Positions 55,521-64,000 of a stretch of 64,000 nt of DNA are shown one piece after another. Below the pieces are notes generated by a model. It saw only the letters and a list, made by a program, of their open reading frames with translations, made no database searches and was not told where the DNA came from. Made by a program: the position numbers and the translations under genes. Position 1 is the stretch's first letter. Each line of letters starts with the position of its first letter. The stretch comes from Paracoccaceae bacterium (GTDB lineage: Bacteria > Pseudomonadota > Alphaproteobacteria > Rhodobacterales > Rhodobacteraceae): assembly GCA_902543185.1 (NCBI GenBank), contig CACBXB010000002.1:62001-126000 (forward strand), given 5' to 3'.

Positions 55521-56693
55521 TTAGGTAAGAATTTTGTCTATTCGCTCAATAGCACGTAATATGTTCTCTTTGCTATTTGCATATGAAAACCTTAAATATC
55601 CTTCTCCAAATATGCCAAAACTTGTTCCGGCAATAGTGGCTACCCCTGCTTGATCTAGAAATAAATCTTGAGCTTGCGACGAGGAGAGCCCTGTGCCTGA
55701 TATATTGGGAAAAGCATAAAAGGCACCAGCTGAATCTATACAGGAAACTCCTTTAAGCTCGTTAAGGGCAGAAACAATAACCTTCCTTCTCATATCAAAC
55801 TCAGAAACCATTTTTAGAACTGGCTCCTTTGGCCCCGTTAGCGCCGCCAAGCCTGCATATTGCGCAGCAGCGTTTACACAAGAGTGATCATTTATACATA
55901 AACGGGTCACTTGATCGATCATTTGATCAGGCCAAACAGCATAACCCATACGCCAGCCTGTCATGGCATACGTTTTTGACCAACCATCCAAAACAATTAA
56001 TCTATCACGAATTTCTGGATACTGTAAAAGGCTGACATGTCTCCGCCCATTATACAACATCTGGCTATAAATCTCATCTGACAATATAGCTACATTTGGA
56101 TAATATTTTAGTCCTGCAACCAATTTATCAACTTCTGATTTGGGAGTGACCCCACCAGTTGGATTAGCTGGGCTATTAATAATTATAAGCCTTGTTTTTT
56201 TGGTGATCTGAGAAAGAACAGCCTCTGCATCGAATGCAAAACCTTTTTCCTCTTTCAAAGCAATTGGAACAGGGGTAGCACCAGTGTAATTTATGACTGA
56301 CTCATAAATAGGAAAGCCTGGATTAGGGTACATTATTTCTGCCCCTTTTTCTCCAAATAAAAGTACTGCGAAAAACATTGTTGGCTTTCCGCCTGGAACG
56401 ACGATGATATTATTGGGATTAACCGAAGTTTGATGCCGCCTTTCTAAATCGTTTGCAACAGCCTCCCTCAATTCAGGAATTCCGTTTGCTGGAGTGTATC
56501 CATGATGTCCGTCCTCAAGCGCTTTTATCCCTGCTTTAACTATGTGGTCCGGTGTTCTAAAGTCAGGTTGCCCAATCCCAAGGTTAATTATGTCTTTCCC
56601 GTTTGCAGCTAATTCATTTGCTTTAGCGAGCACTGTGAAAGCCGACTCCGTTCCCAGTCTGGAAATACTGTCGGCGAATTTTAGTTGCGTCAT
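55521..56693 (-). CDS. Class I PLP aminotransferase (aspartate aminotransferase type)
   Basis: A 390-residue fold-type I aminotransferase. The NLGIGQPDFRTP start, GYTPANGIPELREAVA, NPGFPIYE, SPANPTGG and the PLP lysine K240 in SKTYAMTGWRMG are seen. The substrate could be aspartate, aromatic amino acids or LL-diaminopimelate; its place 37 bases upstream of lysA on the same strand hints at lysine synthesis but does not prove it. ATG 56693 is preferred over a TTG at 56705. Confidence 0.9.
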   Translation of the reverse strand: MTQLKFADSISRLGTESAFTVLAKANELAANGKDIINLGIGQPDFRTPDHIVKAGIKALEDGHHGYTPANGIPELREAVANDLERRHQTSVNPNNIIVVPGGKPTMFFAVLLFGEKGAEIMYPNPGFPIYESVINYTGATPVPIALKEEKGFAFDAEAVLSQITKKTRLIIINSPANPTGGVTPKSEVDKLVAGLKYYPNVAILSDEIYSQMLYNGRRHVSLLQYPEIRDRLIVLDGWSKTYAMTGWRMGYAVWPDQMIDQVTRLCINDHSCVNAAAQYAGLAALTGPKEPVLKMVSEFDMRRKVIVSALNELKGVSCIDSAGAFYAFPNISGTGLSSSQAQDLFLDQAGVATIAGTSFGIFGEGYLRFSYANSKENILRAIERIDKILT

Positions 56694-56720
56694 TAAATTT
56701 TCCAAAAGTTAATTATGATT

Positions 56721-56819
56721 TTATTTTGTTTCTTCATGGGTAGGCGCTTTGGGTGGGCCGTCCACGCCGCAGCCAACTACCGCAAAACCCAGTAGTAGAA
56801 CTAAAGCAAAGTTTTTCAT
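56721..56819 (-). CDS. Small LptM-like (YifL) lipoprotein
   Basis: A 32-residue precursor with a short positive start, hydrophobic core and lipobox VVGC (Cys17), then [15 protein letters not shown] small lipoprotein between argH and lysA is typical of proteobacteria; enterobacterial LptM (YifL) helps mature the LPS transporter LptD, and this may be its counterpart, by position and shape only. The start overlaps the argH stop by four bases (ATGA), so translation is coupled. Confidence 0.75.
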   Translation of the reverse strand: MKNFALVLLLGFAVVGCGVDGPPKAPTHEETK

Positions 56820-58207
56820 CCTAATACCTTTTTCCATCTATCTATTTGAAATTGAACCTCTTTAGGTGATGTTCCTCCGTATGAAGATCGCGACTTAACA
56901 GAATTTTCAACAGACAAAACCTTAAACACATCTTCACTAATATCGGAATTGATACTTTGCATGTCTTTAAGTTCTAGCTCAGACAAATCGCGTCCTGCTC
57001 GTTCAGCAAGGCTTACTATTTCACCTGTCACGTGATGTGCTTCTCGAAAGGGTAAGTTTAAAACTCTAACTAGCCAATCTGCTAAATCAGTGGCCGTAGA
57101 AAAGCCAGATTTTGCTGCTAACTCCAAATTTCCTTTATTGGCGGTCAAATCTTGGATCATGCCTTCCATTGCACATAAAGCTAAACTTAAACTATCTGCT
57201 GCATCAAAAACCTGCTCCTTGTCCTCCTGCATATCTTTAGAATAAGCCAGAGGGAGGCCCTTCATAACTGTCATTAAGCCTATATTAGCTCCTAATATTC
57301 GCCCTATTTTTGCACGCACCAATTCAGCAGCATCGGGGTTTTTTTTCTGGGGCATAATAGAAGATCCCGTTGAAAATCGATCTGATAGATCAATAAACTT
57401 AAATTGTGCTGAAGACCAAATAACAAGTTCTTCTGCCAATCTGCTTAAATGCATGGCGCATATAGAAGAAGAAGTTAAAAACTCCAAAGCGAAGTCTCTA
57501 TCACTTACCGCGTCCAGAGAATTTGCTGTCGGTCTTTCAAATTTAAGAGCTCTAGCAGTGTGGTCTCGGTCAATTGGAAAAGAAGTACCTGCTAATGCCG
57601 CGGAACCTAATGGGCACTCATTCATTCTATTTCTTGCATCCTTAAACCTAGAGCGATCTCTTGCGAACATCTCAACATATGCCATCATATGATGACCCCA
57701 AGTAATTGGTTGAGCTGTTTGCAAATGAGTAAATCCGGGCATAATCCAAGACACCCCACTTTGGGCCTGGTCAAGCAGGGCTCTCATTAAATCGGCTATG
57801 TTCTTGTCAATCAAATCTATCTGGCCTCTGACCCAAAGACGAAAATCTGTTGCGATTTGGTCGTTACGTGATCGTGCAGTATGCAACCGGCCAGCTGGGT
57901 TGCCGATTTTATCCTTTAACCTTGACTCGATATTCATATGAATATCTTCGAGTGCTTTTGAGAATTCAAATTCACCCGAATTGAGCTCATTAAGGATCTT
58001 TTCAAGCCCTTCTTTGATAGCCGAAACGTCAGAAATATTTAATATGCCAGTTGCGCCCAGCATATCTACATGTGCTATAGAACTTTCAATATCTTGAGGC
58101 CCTAAACGCTTGTCAAATTCAATTGAGGCGTTAATTGCTTCCATTATAGCATCAGGTCCCGTAGAGAACCGACCGCCCCACATTTTGTTAGAGGATTTTT
58201 TTGACAT
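56816..58207 (-). CDS. argH: Argininosuccinate lyase
   Basis: Splits argininosuccinate to arginine and fumarate. The 463-residue protein has [12 protein letters not shown] near the start, [29 protein letters not shown], and the fumarase-family signature [15 protein letters not shown] 58207 has an AAAAGG site upstream; a later ATG at 58183 (MWGGRF) is possible. Its start codon overlaps that of the divergent tlpA gene within CATG, so each promoter must lie inside the other gene. Confidence 0.96.
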   Translation of the reverse strand: MSKKSSNKMWGGRFSTGPDAIMEAINASIEFDKRLGPQDIESSIAHVDMLGATGILNISDVSAIKEGLEKILNELNSGEFEFSKALEDIHMNIESRLKDKIGNPAGRLHTARSRNDQIATDFRLWVRGQIDLIDKNIADLMRALLDQAQSGVSWIMPGFTHLQTAQPITWGHHMMAYVEMFARDRSRFKDARNRMNECPLGSAALAGTSFPIDRDHTARALKFERPTANSLDAVSDRDFALEFLTSSSICAMHLSRLAEELVIWSSAQFKFIDLSDRFSTGSSIMPQKKNPDAAELVRAKIGRILGANIGLMTVMKGLPLAYSKDMQEDKEQVFDAADSLSLALCAMEGMIQDLTANKGNLELAAKSGFSTATDLADWLVRVLNLPFREAHHVTGEIVSLAERAGRDLSELELKDMQSINSDISEDVFKVLSVENSVKSRSSYGGTSPKEVQFQIDRWKKVLG

Positions 58208-58805
58208 GAAACTACCTTTTAGAGGAGTTAAAAATTTTTTGACGCTGGTTGTTCTTTATACGGCCTTTAGCTTCTGTGCAAATACTGTGCTTTCTGAAGA
58301 TAATAATTTTTCTATTCTTGAGGAATTTAAGGTTGGCGAAATGAAAAAACTCATTTTGCATGAAAGCCCTAAGGCGGTCAGTGAAGAGGTTTTTTATAAT
58401 TCAAACAACGATCCTATTTCTTTAAAGTCTTTTTCTGGGCGTCTTACATTAGTGAACTTTTGGGCAACTTGGTGCGCACCTTGTCTAGAAGAAATGCCAA
58501 GTTTATCAGACCTTCAAAAAATAAAAGGTAGTGAGAAATTTAACGTGGTAACTATCGCTACGATGAGAAACTCACCAAAATCTGTGGAAAATTTTTTTAA
58601 TAAAAACTCAATCGATAACCTGACAAAATATCAAGATCCCAAGGGAAAATTGGCTCGCTCTCTTAAAATAGCAGGGCTTCCATTAACTATTTTGTTAAAT
58701 AAAGATAATCAGGAAGTGGCGAGATTTATTGGCGATGCTGATTGGTCAAGCCCGTATGCTTTAAAGTTGATTGAAAAGGCTACTGAAATAGATCTTAAGA
58801 ATTAA
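58206..58805 (+). CDS. TlpA-like thioredoxin-fold thiol-disulfide protein
   Basis: A 199-residue periplasmic or membrane-anchored redox protein: residues about 10-30 form a signal or anchor segment ([14 protein letters not shown]), and the thioredoxin core carries the active site [10 protein letters not shown] (C90, C93) with the cis-proline segment AGLPLTILL. TlpA-type proteins reduce cytochrome c maturation or CuA assembly partners; the PCu(A)C chaperone gene lies elsewhere in the window (36033). ATG 58206 is preferred to a start at 58110, which would run through argH. Divergent from argH with overlapping starts. Confidence 0.9.
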   Translation: MKLPFRGVKNFLTLVVLYTAFSFCANTVLSEDNNFSILEEFKVGEMKKLILHESPKAVSEEVFYNSNNDPISLKSFSGRLTLVNFWATWCAPCLEEMPSLSDLQKIKGSEKFNVVTIATMRNSPKSVENFFNKNSIDNLTKYQDPKGKLARSLKIAGLPLTILLNKDNQEVARFIGDADWSSPYALKLIEKATEIDLKN

Positions 58806-58830
58806 AAATATTAACTTCTTTGAAGATATT

Positions 58831-59460
58831 TTAAATCAAATTGGTTACTAAATAGGTCACTTTGCCTGCAAGCTTGTTTAATTCTAATCTTATTGCGTCA
58901 ATTAGTTCAATATATGAAACGATGTAGCTTTCAGACTCTGGCAAGACTGATACTAATTGATTACCATTTGTGTATGCTAGTAACGCAAATAAAACTATCA
59001 ATAAGCCAAAAATGAAACCTGAACGTTTTGTTGTTTTTTTGTCTTCTAAGGCCTCAGCTAGTGCATCTTTTGATTGATGCTTTAGAATGGCATCTTTTGT
59101 TAGAGTTGCGGGCTCACTACGTCTAACATTTTTCGAACTTCTTTTGTTTTTGGATGGTATATTTTTTTTGTTGCGCTCTTGATCTCTAGCTTCAATTTCT
59201 CTTTTAGCCTCTTCCCTTAATATTTTAATAACAGAGGGATCAATTTTTTTCTGATCAGATGGCGCACTCGCTACTTCTTCAGTATCTTCTTTTGTGATTT
59301 CAGTTTTAGGTTCAATTAACTGATCATCGTTAGATATCTTAGTTCGAGTTTGAAACCATGAGTGCCCACAGCTAGCGCATTTTACTTCCCTACCGCCTAT
59401 TGGAACAGCATGGCGAGGGATCTCATAATTTGCTTTGCATTTTGGACAAACTAAACGCAT
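58831..59460 (-). CDS. Zinc-ribbon (MJ0042 type) single-span membrane protein
   Basis: A 209-residue protein. The first 40 residues form a zinc ribbon with two CxxC pairs (CPKC and CASC), followed by a long charged, low-complexity linker, then one membrane helix (about 148-165, GFIFGLLIVLFALLAYT) and a short tail. Such genes lie before ftsEX in Rhodobacterales; the protein has no known role. It is divergent from ftsE over a 157-base spacer. Confidence 0.85.
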   Translation of the reverse strand: MRLVCPKCKANYEIPRHAVPIGGREVKCASCGHSWFQTRTKISNDDQLIEPKTEITKEDTEEVASAPSDQKKIDPSVIKILREEAKREIEARDQERNKKNIPSKNKRSSKNVRRSEPATLTKDAILKHQSKDALAEALEDKKTTKRSGFIFGLLIVLFALLAYTNGNQLVSVLPESESYIVSYIELIDAIRLELNKLAGKVTYLVTNLI

Positions 59461-59617
59461 TAGTTCCTCTGTGAATAAATGACTCCATCAGACTTTATGA
59501 CAGAAAAAAAAATATATATAGCCGTAAAAGTACATGCTTCTTATTGTTGAACAACCGTTTATTAGACTATGGTTATAGTATGGATTTAGAATTAAAAAAA
59601 AAAGGGAAGTTTTAGTT

Positions 59618-60292
59618 GTGATTGAAATGAAAAGCGTCGCTTACTCTTATGGTGAGGAGCTTTTATCAGAGCTGGATATTTCTATTTCTCAAGGTTCTTT
59701 TTATTTTCTTACGGGGCCTTCAGGATCAGGTAAAACAACTTTCCTTAAAATGTGCTATGGTTCTCTAATTCCAACATCGGGCAAGCTTAGTGTTTTTGGT
59801 AAAGACTCATCTGTTTGGTCACGTGATGAAATTGCGTATCTCAGGAGAAAAATAGGTGTTGTACACCAGGATTGTCAGTTTCTTGATCATTTGAATGTTG
59901 CCGATAATATTGCTTTGCCGATCAGAGTCTCAGCGCGGAATTCCTTATCGGATAGTGTAAATTTAAAAGAGCTTTTGAATTGGGTTGGTCTATCTCATCG
60001 CTCTAAAGCGCTACCTCCTGAACTTTCAGGAGGTGAAAGGCAAAGAGCAGCTTTAGCGCGTGCAATTATTATGTCGCCAGATGTTATATTAGCTGATGAG
60101 CCAACAGGTAATATTGATTGGGAGATGTCGCAGAGATTAATTCGTTTATTAATCGAATTAAACCATATGGGAAAAACAGTTGTTATTGCCACTCATGACT
60201 TGAATTTGATTAGATTTACAAAAGCCAGCGTGCAGGCGCGTGTTTTAAGAATAAGCAATAAAACAGTTCAGCTCGCCGGAAGTGATCTTTGA
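59618..60292 (+). CDS. ftsE: Cell division ATP-binding protein FtsE
   Basis: ATPase partner of FtsX, which together activate cell-wall hydrolases at the septum. The 224-residue ABC protein has Walker A GPSGSGKTT (33-41), Q-loop VVHQDCQFL, signature LSGGERQR, Walker B VILADEPTGN and the switch histidine THD. The start is GTG 59618 with GGGAAG upstream. Its stop overlaps the ftsX start by one base. Confidence 0.94.
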   Translation: MIEMKSVAYSYGEELLSELDISISQGSFYFLTGPSGSGKTTFLKMCYGSLIPTSGKLSVFGKDSSVWSRDEIAYLRRKIGVVHQDCQFLDHLNVADNIALPIRVSARNSLSDSVNLKELLNWVGLSHRSKALPPELSGGERQRAALARAIIMSPDVILADEPTGNIDWEMSQRLIRLLIELNHMGKTVVIATHDLNLIRFTKASVQARVLRISNKTVQLAGSDL

Positions 60293-61185
60293 TGGCTAGT
60301 ATAAAAAATATTCTTTTACCTGATAGATACGTAAATCAGGTTGTCCCTACAAATGGATTTACCACGCTTTTGACGTTTTTTACTTCTGCGGCAATGGCCT
60401 TTTTGATCGTTTTTTCATTAGCTATGTCGTTTGCAGCTGATAGATTAGCTCAAAGCTGGTCAGATTCCTTGGCAAATTCAGCAACATTGCGCGTATCTGC
60501 CCCATTAGCAGATTTAGAGAGCCAAACTGAGGCTGCTTTGAATGTTTTATCTAATACAAAGGGAATAGCATCTTATCGTTTGTTGAAAGCAGAAGAACAG
60601 CAGGCATTACTTGAGCCGTGGTTTGGACCAAAAGTGCCGATAAGCAATTTACCTATGCCACGCCTCATAAGTATCGAAGAAGATGAAAATGGATATGATA
60701 GAGTAGGTCTTAGGTTAAGGCTTGCCGCTGAAGTTCCTTCTGCCGTATTGGACGATCATACCAGGTGGCGCGAGCCCCTTGTAAAAGCGGCTTATCGTAT
60801 TTGGTTTTTGGGTTGGTTATCAATTGGACTGGTATTTTTTATTGTAATTTCAATGATGAGTGTCGTAACCCGTGCTGCGTTGTCGTCAAATAAAAAAGTG
60901 ATTGAAGTTTTAAGATTAGTGGGAGCTACAGATCAATATATTGCTTCGGCTTTTGTGCGTAAATTTGCTTTCCGAGCTTTTTTTGGTTCAATGTTGGGTG
61001 CATTTGGAGCGTCAATGACACTATTTCTTTTGCCTTCTGAGGCCGATCAAACTGTAATTTTGGCGGGACTACGGCTGGAAGGTTTTGAATGGTCTTGGTT
61101 GATTTTTGTGCCTTTATCCTTTTTTGTTTTTACATTTTTAACTGCACGAATAGCCTCTCTCAGTATTCTGAGATCCCTGACTTAA
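60292..61185 (+). CDS. ftsX: Cell division protein FtsX
   Basis: Membrane partner of FtsE. The 297-residue protein has four hydrophobic segments: one near the N-terminus, a periplasmic domain of about 120 residues, then three C-terminal spans, the FtsX layout. The NKKVIEVLRLVGATDQYIASAFVRKF cytosolic loop is a family mark. The start is ATG 60292, sharing a base with the ftsE stop. It ends in an overlap (TAATG) with the acyltransferase gene. Confidence 0.92.
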   Translation: MASIKNILLPDRYVNQVVPTNGFTTLLTFFTSAAMAFLIVFSLAMSFAADRLAQSWSDSLANSATLRVSAPLADLESQTEAALNVLSNTKGIASYRLLKAEEQQALLEPWFGPKVPISNLPMPRLISIEEDENGYDRVGLRLRLAAEVPSAVLDDHTRWREPLVKAAYRIWFLGWLSIGLVFFIVISMMSVVTRAALSSNKKVIEVLRLVGATDQYIASAFVRKFAFRAFFGSMLGAFGASMTLFLLPSEADQTVILAGLRLEGFEWSWLIFVPLSFFVFTFLTARIASLSILRSLT

Positions 61186-61907
61186 TGCTCTACGCGATTC
61201 AATATATACGTTCTTTTCTGTTTCTTATTCAGATGTATTTAATGATGGTGGTTTTTGGCTTGGTGTTTTGTCCATTTGTAATGCTCAATAGAAAGCATTC
61301 GTATTTGGCTGTTCATGTTTGGTGTAGATGGGTCCGTTGGACAGCTGCTTGGATGGTTGGATTAAAATCTGAGGTTAGGGGTGTTATTCCAGATAATGAG
61401 CTAATTATCGCGGCGAAACATCAAAGTTTCTTCGATATAATCTTGATTGTTAGTGAAACGCCAAGGCCAAAATTTATAATGAAGTCATCGTTGCGGTGGG
61501 CTCCGGTGTTGGGCTGGTATGCAAAAAAAATAGGATGTGTTCCCGTTGAGCGTGGGAAAAGATCTGAAGCCATACAAAGAATGATGTCTGCTGTTGCCTC
61601 GGGTGCAACCCCTCCTGGTCAGCTCATTATTTATCCACAGGGAACGAGAGTGACGCCAGGCGATTCTAAACCATATAAAATCGGTGTAGCTGCACTCTAT
61701 CAACAGACCGGTCAAGACTGTTTGCCAGTAGCGTGCAATGTAGGGGTTTTCTGGCCTAAATATGGCATCATACGTAAACCCGGAGTGGCAGTCGTTGAAT
61801 GTTTGCCTGTAATACCAGCAGGATTAGAGAACTCAGAACTTATGTCTGAACTTGAAAATTCTATAGAAAAAAGAACAAATCAGTTAATCGCCGAAGTAAA
61901 AATATAA
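61185..61907 (+). CDS. plsC: 1-acyl-sn-glycerol-3-phosphate acyltransferase
   Basis: Makes phosphatidic acid from lysophosphatidic acid. The 240-residue protein has two hydrophobic N-terminal segments, the catalytic block KHQSFFD (H-x4-D), a KKIGCVPVERG block II, and YPQGTRVTPG (block III). Unlike the acyltransferase domain in the fusion at 47127-49772, its block I aspartate is intact. The start ATG 61185 overlaps the ftsX stop. It is the third gene of ftsE-ftsX-plsC. Confidence 0.93.
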   Translation: MLYAIQYIRSFLFLIQMYLMMVVFGLVFCPFVMLNRKHSYLAVHVWCRWVRWTAAWMVGLKSEVRGVIPDNELIIAAKHQSFFDIILIVSETPRPKFIMKSSLRWAPVLGWYAKKIGCVPVERGKRSEAIQRMMSAVASGATPPGQLIIYPQGTRVTPGDSKPYKIGVAALYQQTGQDCLPVACNVGVFWPKYGIIRKPGVAVVECLPVIPAGLENSELMSELENSIEKRTNQLIAEVKI

Positions 61908-62074
61908 ATAAAAACCAAATTTAAAGGCACCACCATCACTTTAGGTTTCTGTAAAATACTTTTTTTCGAAATCTGGACGTAAGTGGTCCGGTAAATGTCG
62001 GAAATGCAAAGTTACGTTTTTACTCAAGGTTTATACGATTTAAGGATGTTTATCATTGGATAAAGGAAACCTGG
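61908..62074 (+). other. Leader between plsC and fhs with a small hairpin
   Basis: A 167-base spacer. CTGGAC pairs with GTCCGG (one G-T pair) around a seven-base loop at about 61973-61991, about 85 bases before fhs. No class of riboswitch I know matches, and no promoter is convincing. The AAAGGA site serves fhs. Confidence 0.25.
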
Positions 62075-63751
62075 ATGAGCTATAAAAGTGATATTGAAAT
62101 TGCTCGAAGCGCAGAAAAAAAACCAATTCAAGAAGTTGGTGCTCACCTTGGAATTCCTACAGAACATTTGTTACCTTACGGTCATGATAAAGCCAAAGTA
62201 AGCCAAGAATTTATAAATGGTGTTCAAGATAAGGAAAATGGAAAATTAATTCTTGTAACGGCCATTAATCCCACACCTGCTGGTGAAGGCAAAACAACAA
62301 CAACAGTTGGTCTTGGCGATGGACTTAACAAAATCGGCAAAAATGCCATGATTTGTATTAGAGAAGCTTCGTTAGGTCCAAATTTTGGTATGAAAGGCGG
62401 TGCCGCTGGAGGCGGACATGCACAAGTTATCCCAATGGAAGATATGAATTTACATTTTACGGGCGACTTTCACGCAATAACTTCTGCTCATTCATTACTT
62501 TCAGCTATGATTGATAACCATATTTACTGGGGTAATGACCTTGGTATTGATACTCGGAGAGTTGTATGGCGCAGAGTGGTAGACATGAATGACAGAGCAC
62601 TCCGTCAGATTACAGCATCTCTCGGAGGAATTTCAAATGGCTTCCCTCGCGAGGCAGGCTTTGACATCACAGTTGCCTCGGAAGTTATGGCAATTCTTTG
62701 TTTAGCTAAGGATCTGAATGATTTGCAGACAAAACTGGGCAATATGATAGTTGCCTACAGGCGTGATCGTTCTCCTGTTTTTTGCCGTGATATAAAAGCA
62801 GACGGAGCGATGACAGTATTGCTTAAAGATGCCATCAAACCTAATTTGGTGCAGACTTTAGAAAATAATCCAGCTTTTGTGCATGGAGGGCCTTTTGCCA
62901 ATATTGCGCATGGATGCAATTCCTTAATAGCAACTCAAACAGCGCTTAAGTTATCTGACTATGTTGTAACTGAGGCAGGATTTGGAGCCGACTTAGGCGC
63001 TGAGAAGTTTTTGAATATTAAATGTCGTAAGGCGGGTTTATCGCCAGCGGTTATCGTACTCGTTGCTACTATTCGTGCTATGAAAATGAACGGCGGGGTC
63101 GCAAAAAAAGATTTAGGGCAAGAAAATGTCAGTGCTGTAAAGTTTGGCTGTGCAAATTTAGGTTGTCATATAGAGAATTTGAAAAGTTTTGGCGTGCCGG
63201 TAATCGTAGCAATCAATCATTTTGTAAAAGATACTCAGAACGAAATTGACGCAGTGATGCAGTTTGTCAAAAGTCAGGGTTCGGAGGCTATTGTTTCAAA
63301 ACATTGGGAATTTGGATCAGATGGTTCAGTAGACTTAGCCAAGCGCGTCTCAGAAATAGCAGATTCAGAAGTTTCTGATTTTGCTCCAATTTATCCTGAT
63401 GAAATGCCACTTGCTGAAAAGATACAGACGATTTGTAAAAGAATTTATAGAGCTGATGAAGCTCTTATGGATAAAAAAATTAACGATCAATTACAGCAAT
63501 GGGAAGAACAGGGATACGGCGATTTGCCAATTTGCATGGCAAAAACACAATATAGTTTTTCAACAGACCCTAACTTGCGTGGAGCCCCGACGGGACACAC
63601 TGTGCCTGTTCGGGAAGTGAGAATAAGTGCAGGTGCCGGTTTTATAGTCGTTGTATGTGGAGAAATTATGACGATGCCGGGTCTGCCTAGGGTTCCTGCT
63701 GCAGAATCTATATATCTCAACAAATTTGGAGAAATAGAAGGGTTGTTCTAG
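62075..63751 (+). CDS. fhs: Formate-tetrahydrofolate ligase
   Basis: Activates formate to 10-formyl-THF for one-carbon metabolism, using ATP. The 558-residue protein has the P-loop [16 protein letters not shown] near residue 66, [14 protein letters not shown], the FTGDFHAI and DNHIYWGN segments, and the C-terminal [10 protein letters not shown] and [10 protein letters not shown] motifs. All fit the family. It is followed 50 bases later by the chorismate mutase gene. Methylated-substrate or DMSP-derived one-carbon units are typical sources in marine relatives, a general inference. Confidence 0.97.
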   Translation: MSYKSDIEIARSAEKKPIQEVGAHLGIPTEHLLPYGHDKAKVSQEFINGVQDKENGKLILVTAINPTPAGEGKTTTTVGLGDGLNKIGKNAMICIREASLGPNFGMKGGAAGGGHAQVIPMEDMNLHFTGDFHAITSAHSLLSAMIDNHIYWGNDLGIDTRRVVWRRVVDMNDRALRQITASLGGISNGFPREAGFDITVASEVMAILCLAKDLNDLQTKLGNMIVAYRRDRSPVFCRDIKADGAMTVLLKDAIKPNLVQTLENNPAFVHGGPFANIAHGCNSLIATQTALKLSDYVVTEAGFGADLGAEKFLNIKCRKAGLSPAVIVLVATIRAMKMNGGVAKKDLGQENVSAVKFGCANLGCHIENLKSFGVPVIVAINHFVKDTQNEIDAVMQFVKSQGSEAIVSKHWEFGSDGSVDLAKRVSEIADSEVSDFAPIYPDEMPLAEKIQTICKRIYRADEALMDKKINDQLQQWEEQGYGDLPICMAKTQYSFSTDPNLRGAPTGHTVPVREVRISAGAGFIVVVCGEIMTMPGLPRVPAAESIYLNKFGEIEGLF

Positions 63752-63801
63752 ACTTAAATTTAATGTTTTAAATTATTAAGCTTTAAGTTCAGGAGACTGT
63801 A

Positions 63802-64000
63802 ATGACAGAACTTACAAAACCAGGCGATTGTAATAATATGGATGAATTACGTCATCAAATTGATAAGTTGGATGTCCAAGTAGTTGAGCTTTTGGCAAAT
63901 CGCTCAGAATTTATAGATAGAGCAACAGAGTTGAAAAAATCAAATGGGATGCCTGCTAGAATTCCTGAACGAATTGAAAGTGTTGTTTTCAATGCGCGAA
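63802..64000 (+). CDS. Chorismate mutase (AroQ type), truncated by the window edge
   Basis: The start of a gene with AGGAGA five bases before its ATG. The 66 visible residues contain the AroQ helix pattern: MDELRHQIDKLDVQVVELL, then ANRSEFIDRATELKKS, with the catalytic Arg and Lys positions seen in chorismate mutases. It turns chorismate to prephenate for phenylalanine and tyrosine. The end lies beyond base 64000, so a fused prephenate domain cannot be ruled out. Confidence 0.88.
   Translation, partial: MTELTKPGDCNNMDELRHQIDKLDVQVVELLANRSEFIDRATELKKSNGMPARIPERIESVVFNAR

Noticed and set aside
61908-62074. Folate or SAM riboswitch before fhs
   Set aside because: One short hairpin is seen but none of the conserved cores of those classes could be matched.

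Overview
The window is a gene-dense, AT-rich (roughly 40% G+C by eye) stretch of an alphaproteobacterial chromosome. Gene content and local order (murJ-glnD, rsmI/gshB, a RpoHII-like sigma factor, coaBC-dut-thiF/moeB, purEK with a DUF465 gene, lgt-midA-pgeF, zinc-ribbon protein-ftsEX-plsC, argH divergent from tlpA) resemble Rhodobacterales. The low G+C and short spacers suggest a streamlined pelagic (marine, roseobacter-type) member; that lineage call is inference from memory, not a search.

Layout. 1-4742 (minus): murJ (cut by the window edge), glnD and an LpoA-like lipoprotein. 4799-12565 (plus): rsmI, gshB, rpoH, coaBC-dut-moeB/thiF, an M3 peptidase. 12608-14752: groESL with a sigma70 promoter, a CIRCE operator and a terminator. 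14767-21531: purK-purE-DUF465, hsp20, trxB, an Lrp regulator, pgeF-midA-lgt. 21637-25060: ubiK, ybjN behind a structured leader, proC-csaA, tdk, apt. 25282-34386: SulP transporter, argF-argD, a flavin reductase, GNAT, truA, hrpB, DUF3108. 34490-39103: meaB, rpmB, a PCu(A)C copper chaperone, a low-MW phosphatase, DUF2177, an inositol monophosphatase, a rhomboid protease. Then tRNA-Leu(UAA).

From the tRNA (39234) to about 54100 the window is more accessory. It has a divergent IlvD/Edd-family dehydratase, a HemG-type protoporphyrinogen oxidase (unexpected in an alphaproteobacterium) divergent from a photolyase/cryptochrome of the FeS-BCP group with its cluster-cysteine loop shortened, and the murQ/nagA/anmK cell-wall sugar recycling cluster. 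It also has an 881-residue fusion of two cNMP-type sensor domains, a PlsC-like acyltransferase and an SGNH hydrolase next to a class III cyclic-nucleotide phosphodiesterase, a decayed HAD hydrolase, a stand-alone mesaconyl-CoA C1-C4 transferase (mct), a 38-residue membrane micro-protein and a GPH-type sugar symporter.

54216-64000 returns to core genes: lysA, an aminotransferase, a 32-residue LptM-like lipoprotein coupled to argH, tlpA, a zinc-ribbon protein, ftsE-ftsX-plsC, fhs and the start of a chorismate mutase gene.

Most promising as new biology are the sensor-acyltransferase-SGNH fusion with its phosphodiesterase neighbour, the isolated mct gene, the HemG/FeS-less photolyase pair, and several unexplained dyads and leader hairpins (ybjN leader, murQ-nagA palindrome, photolyase leader). 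No IS element, integrase, CRISPR array or rRNA was seen.
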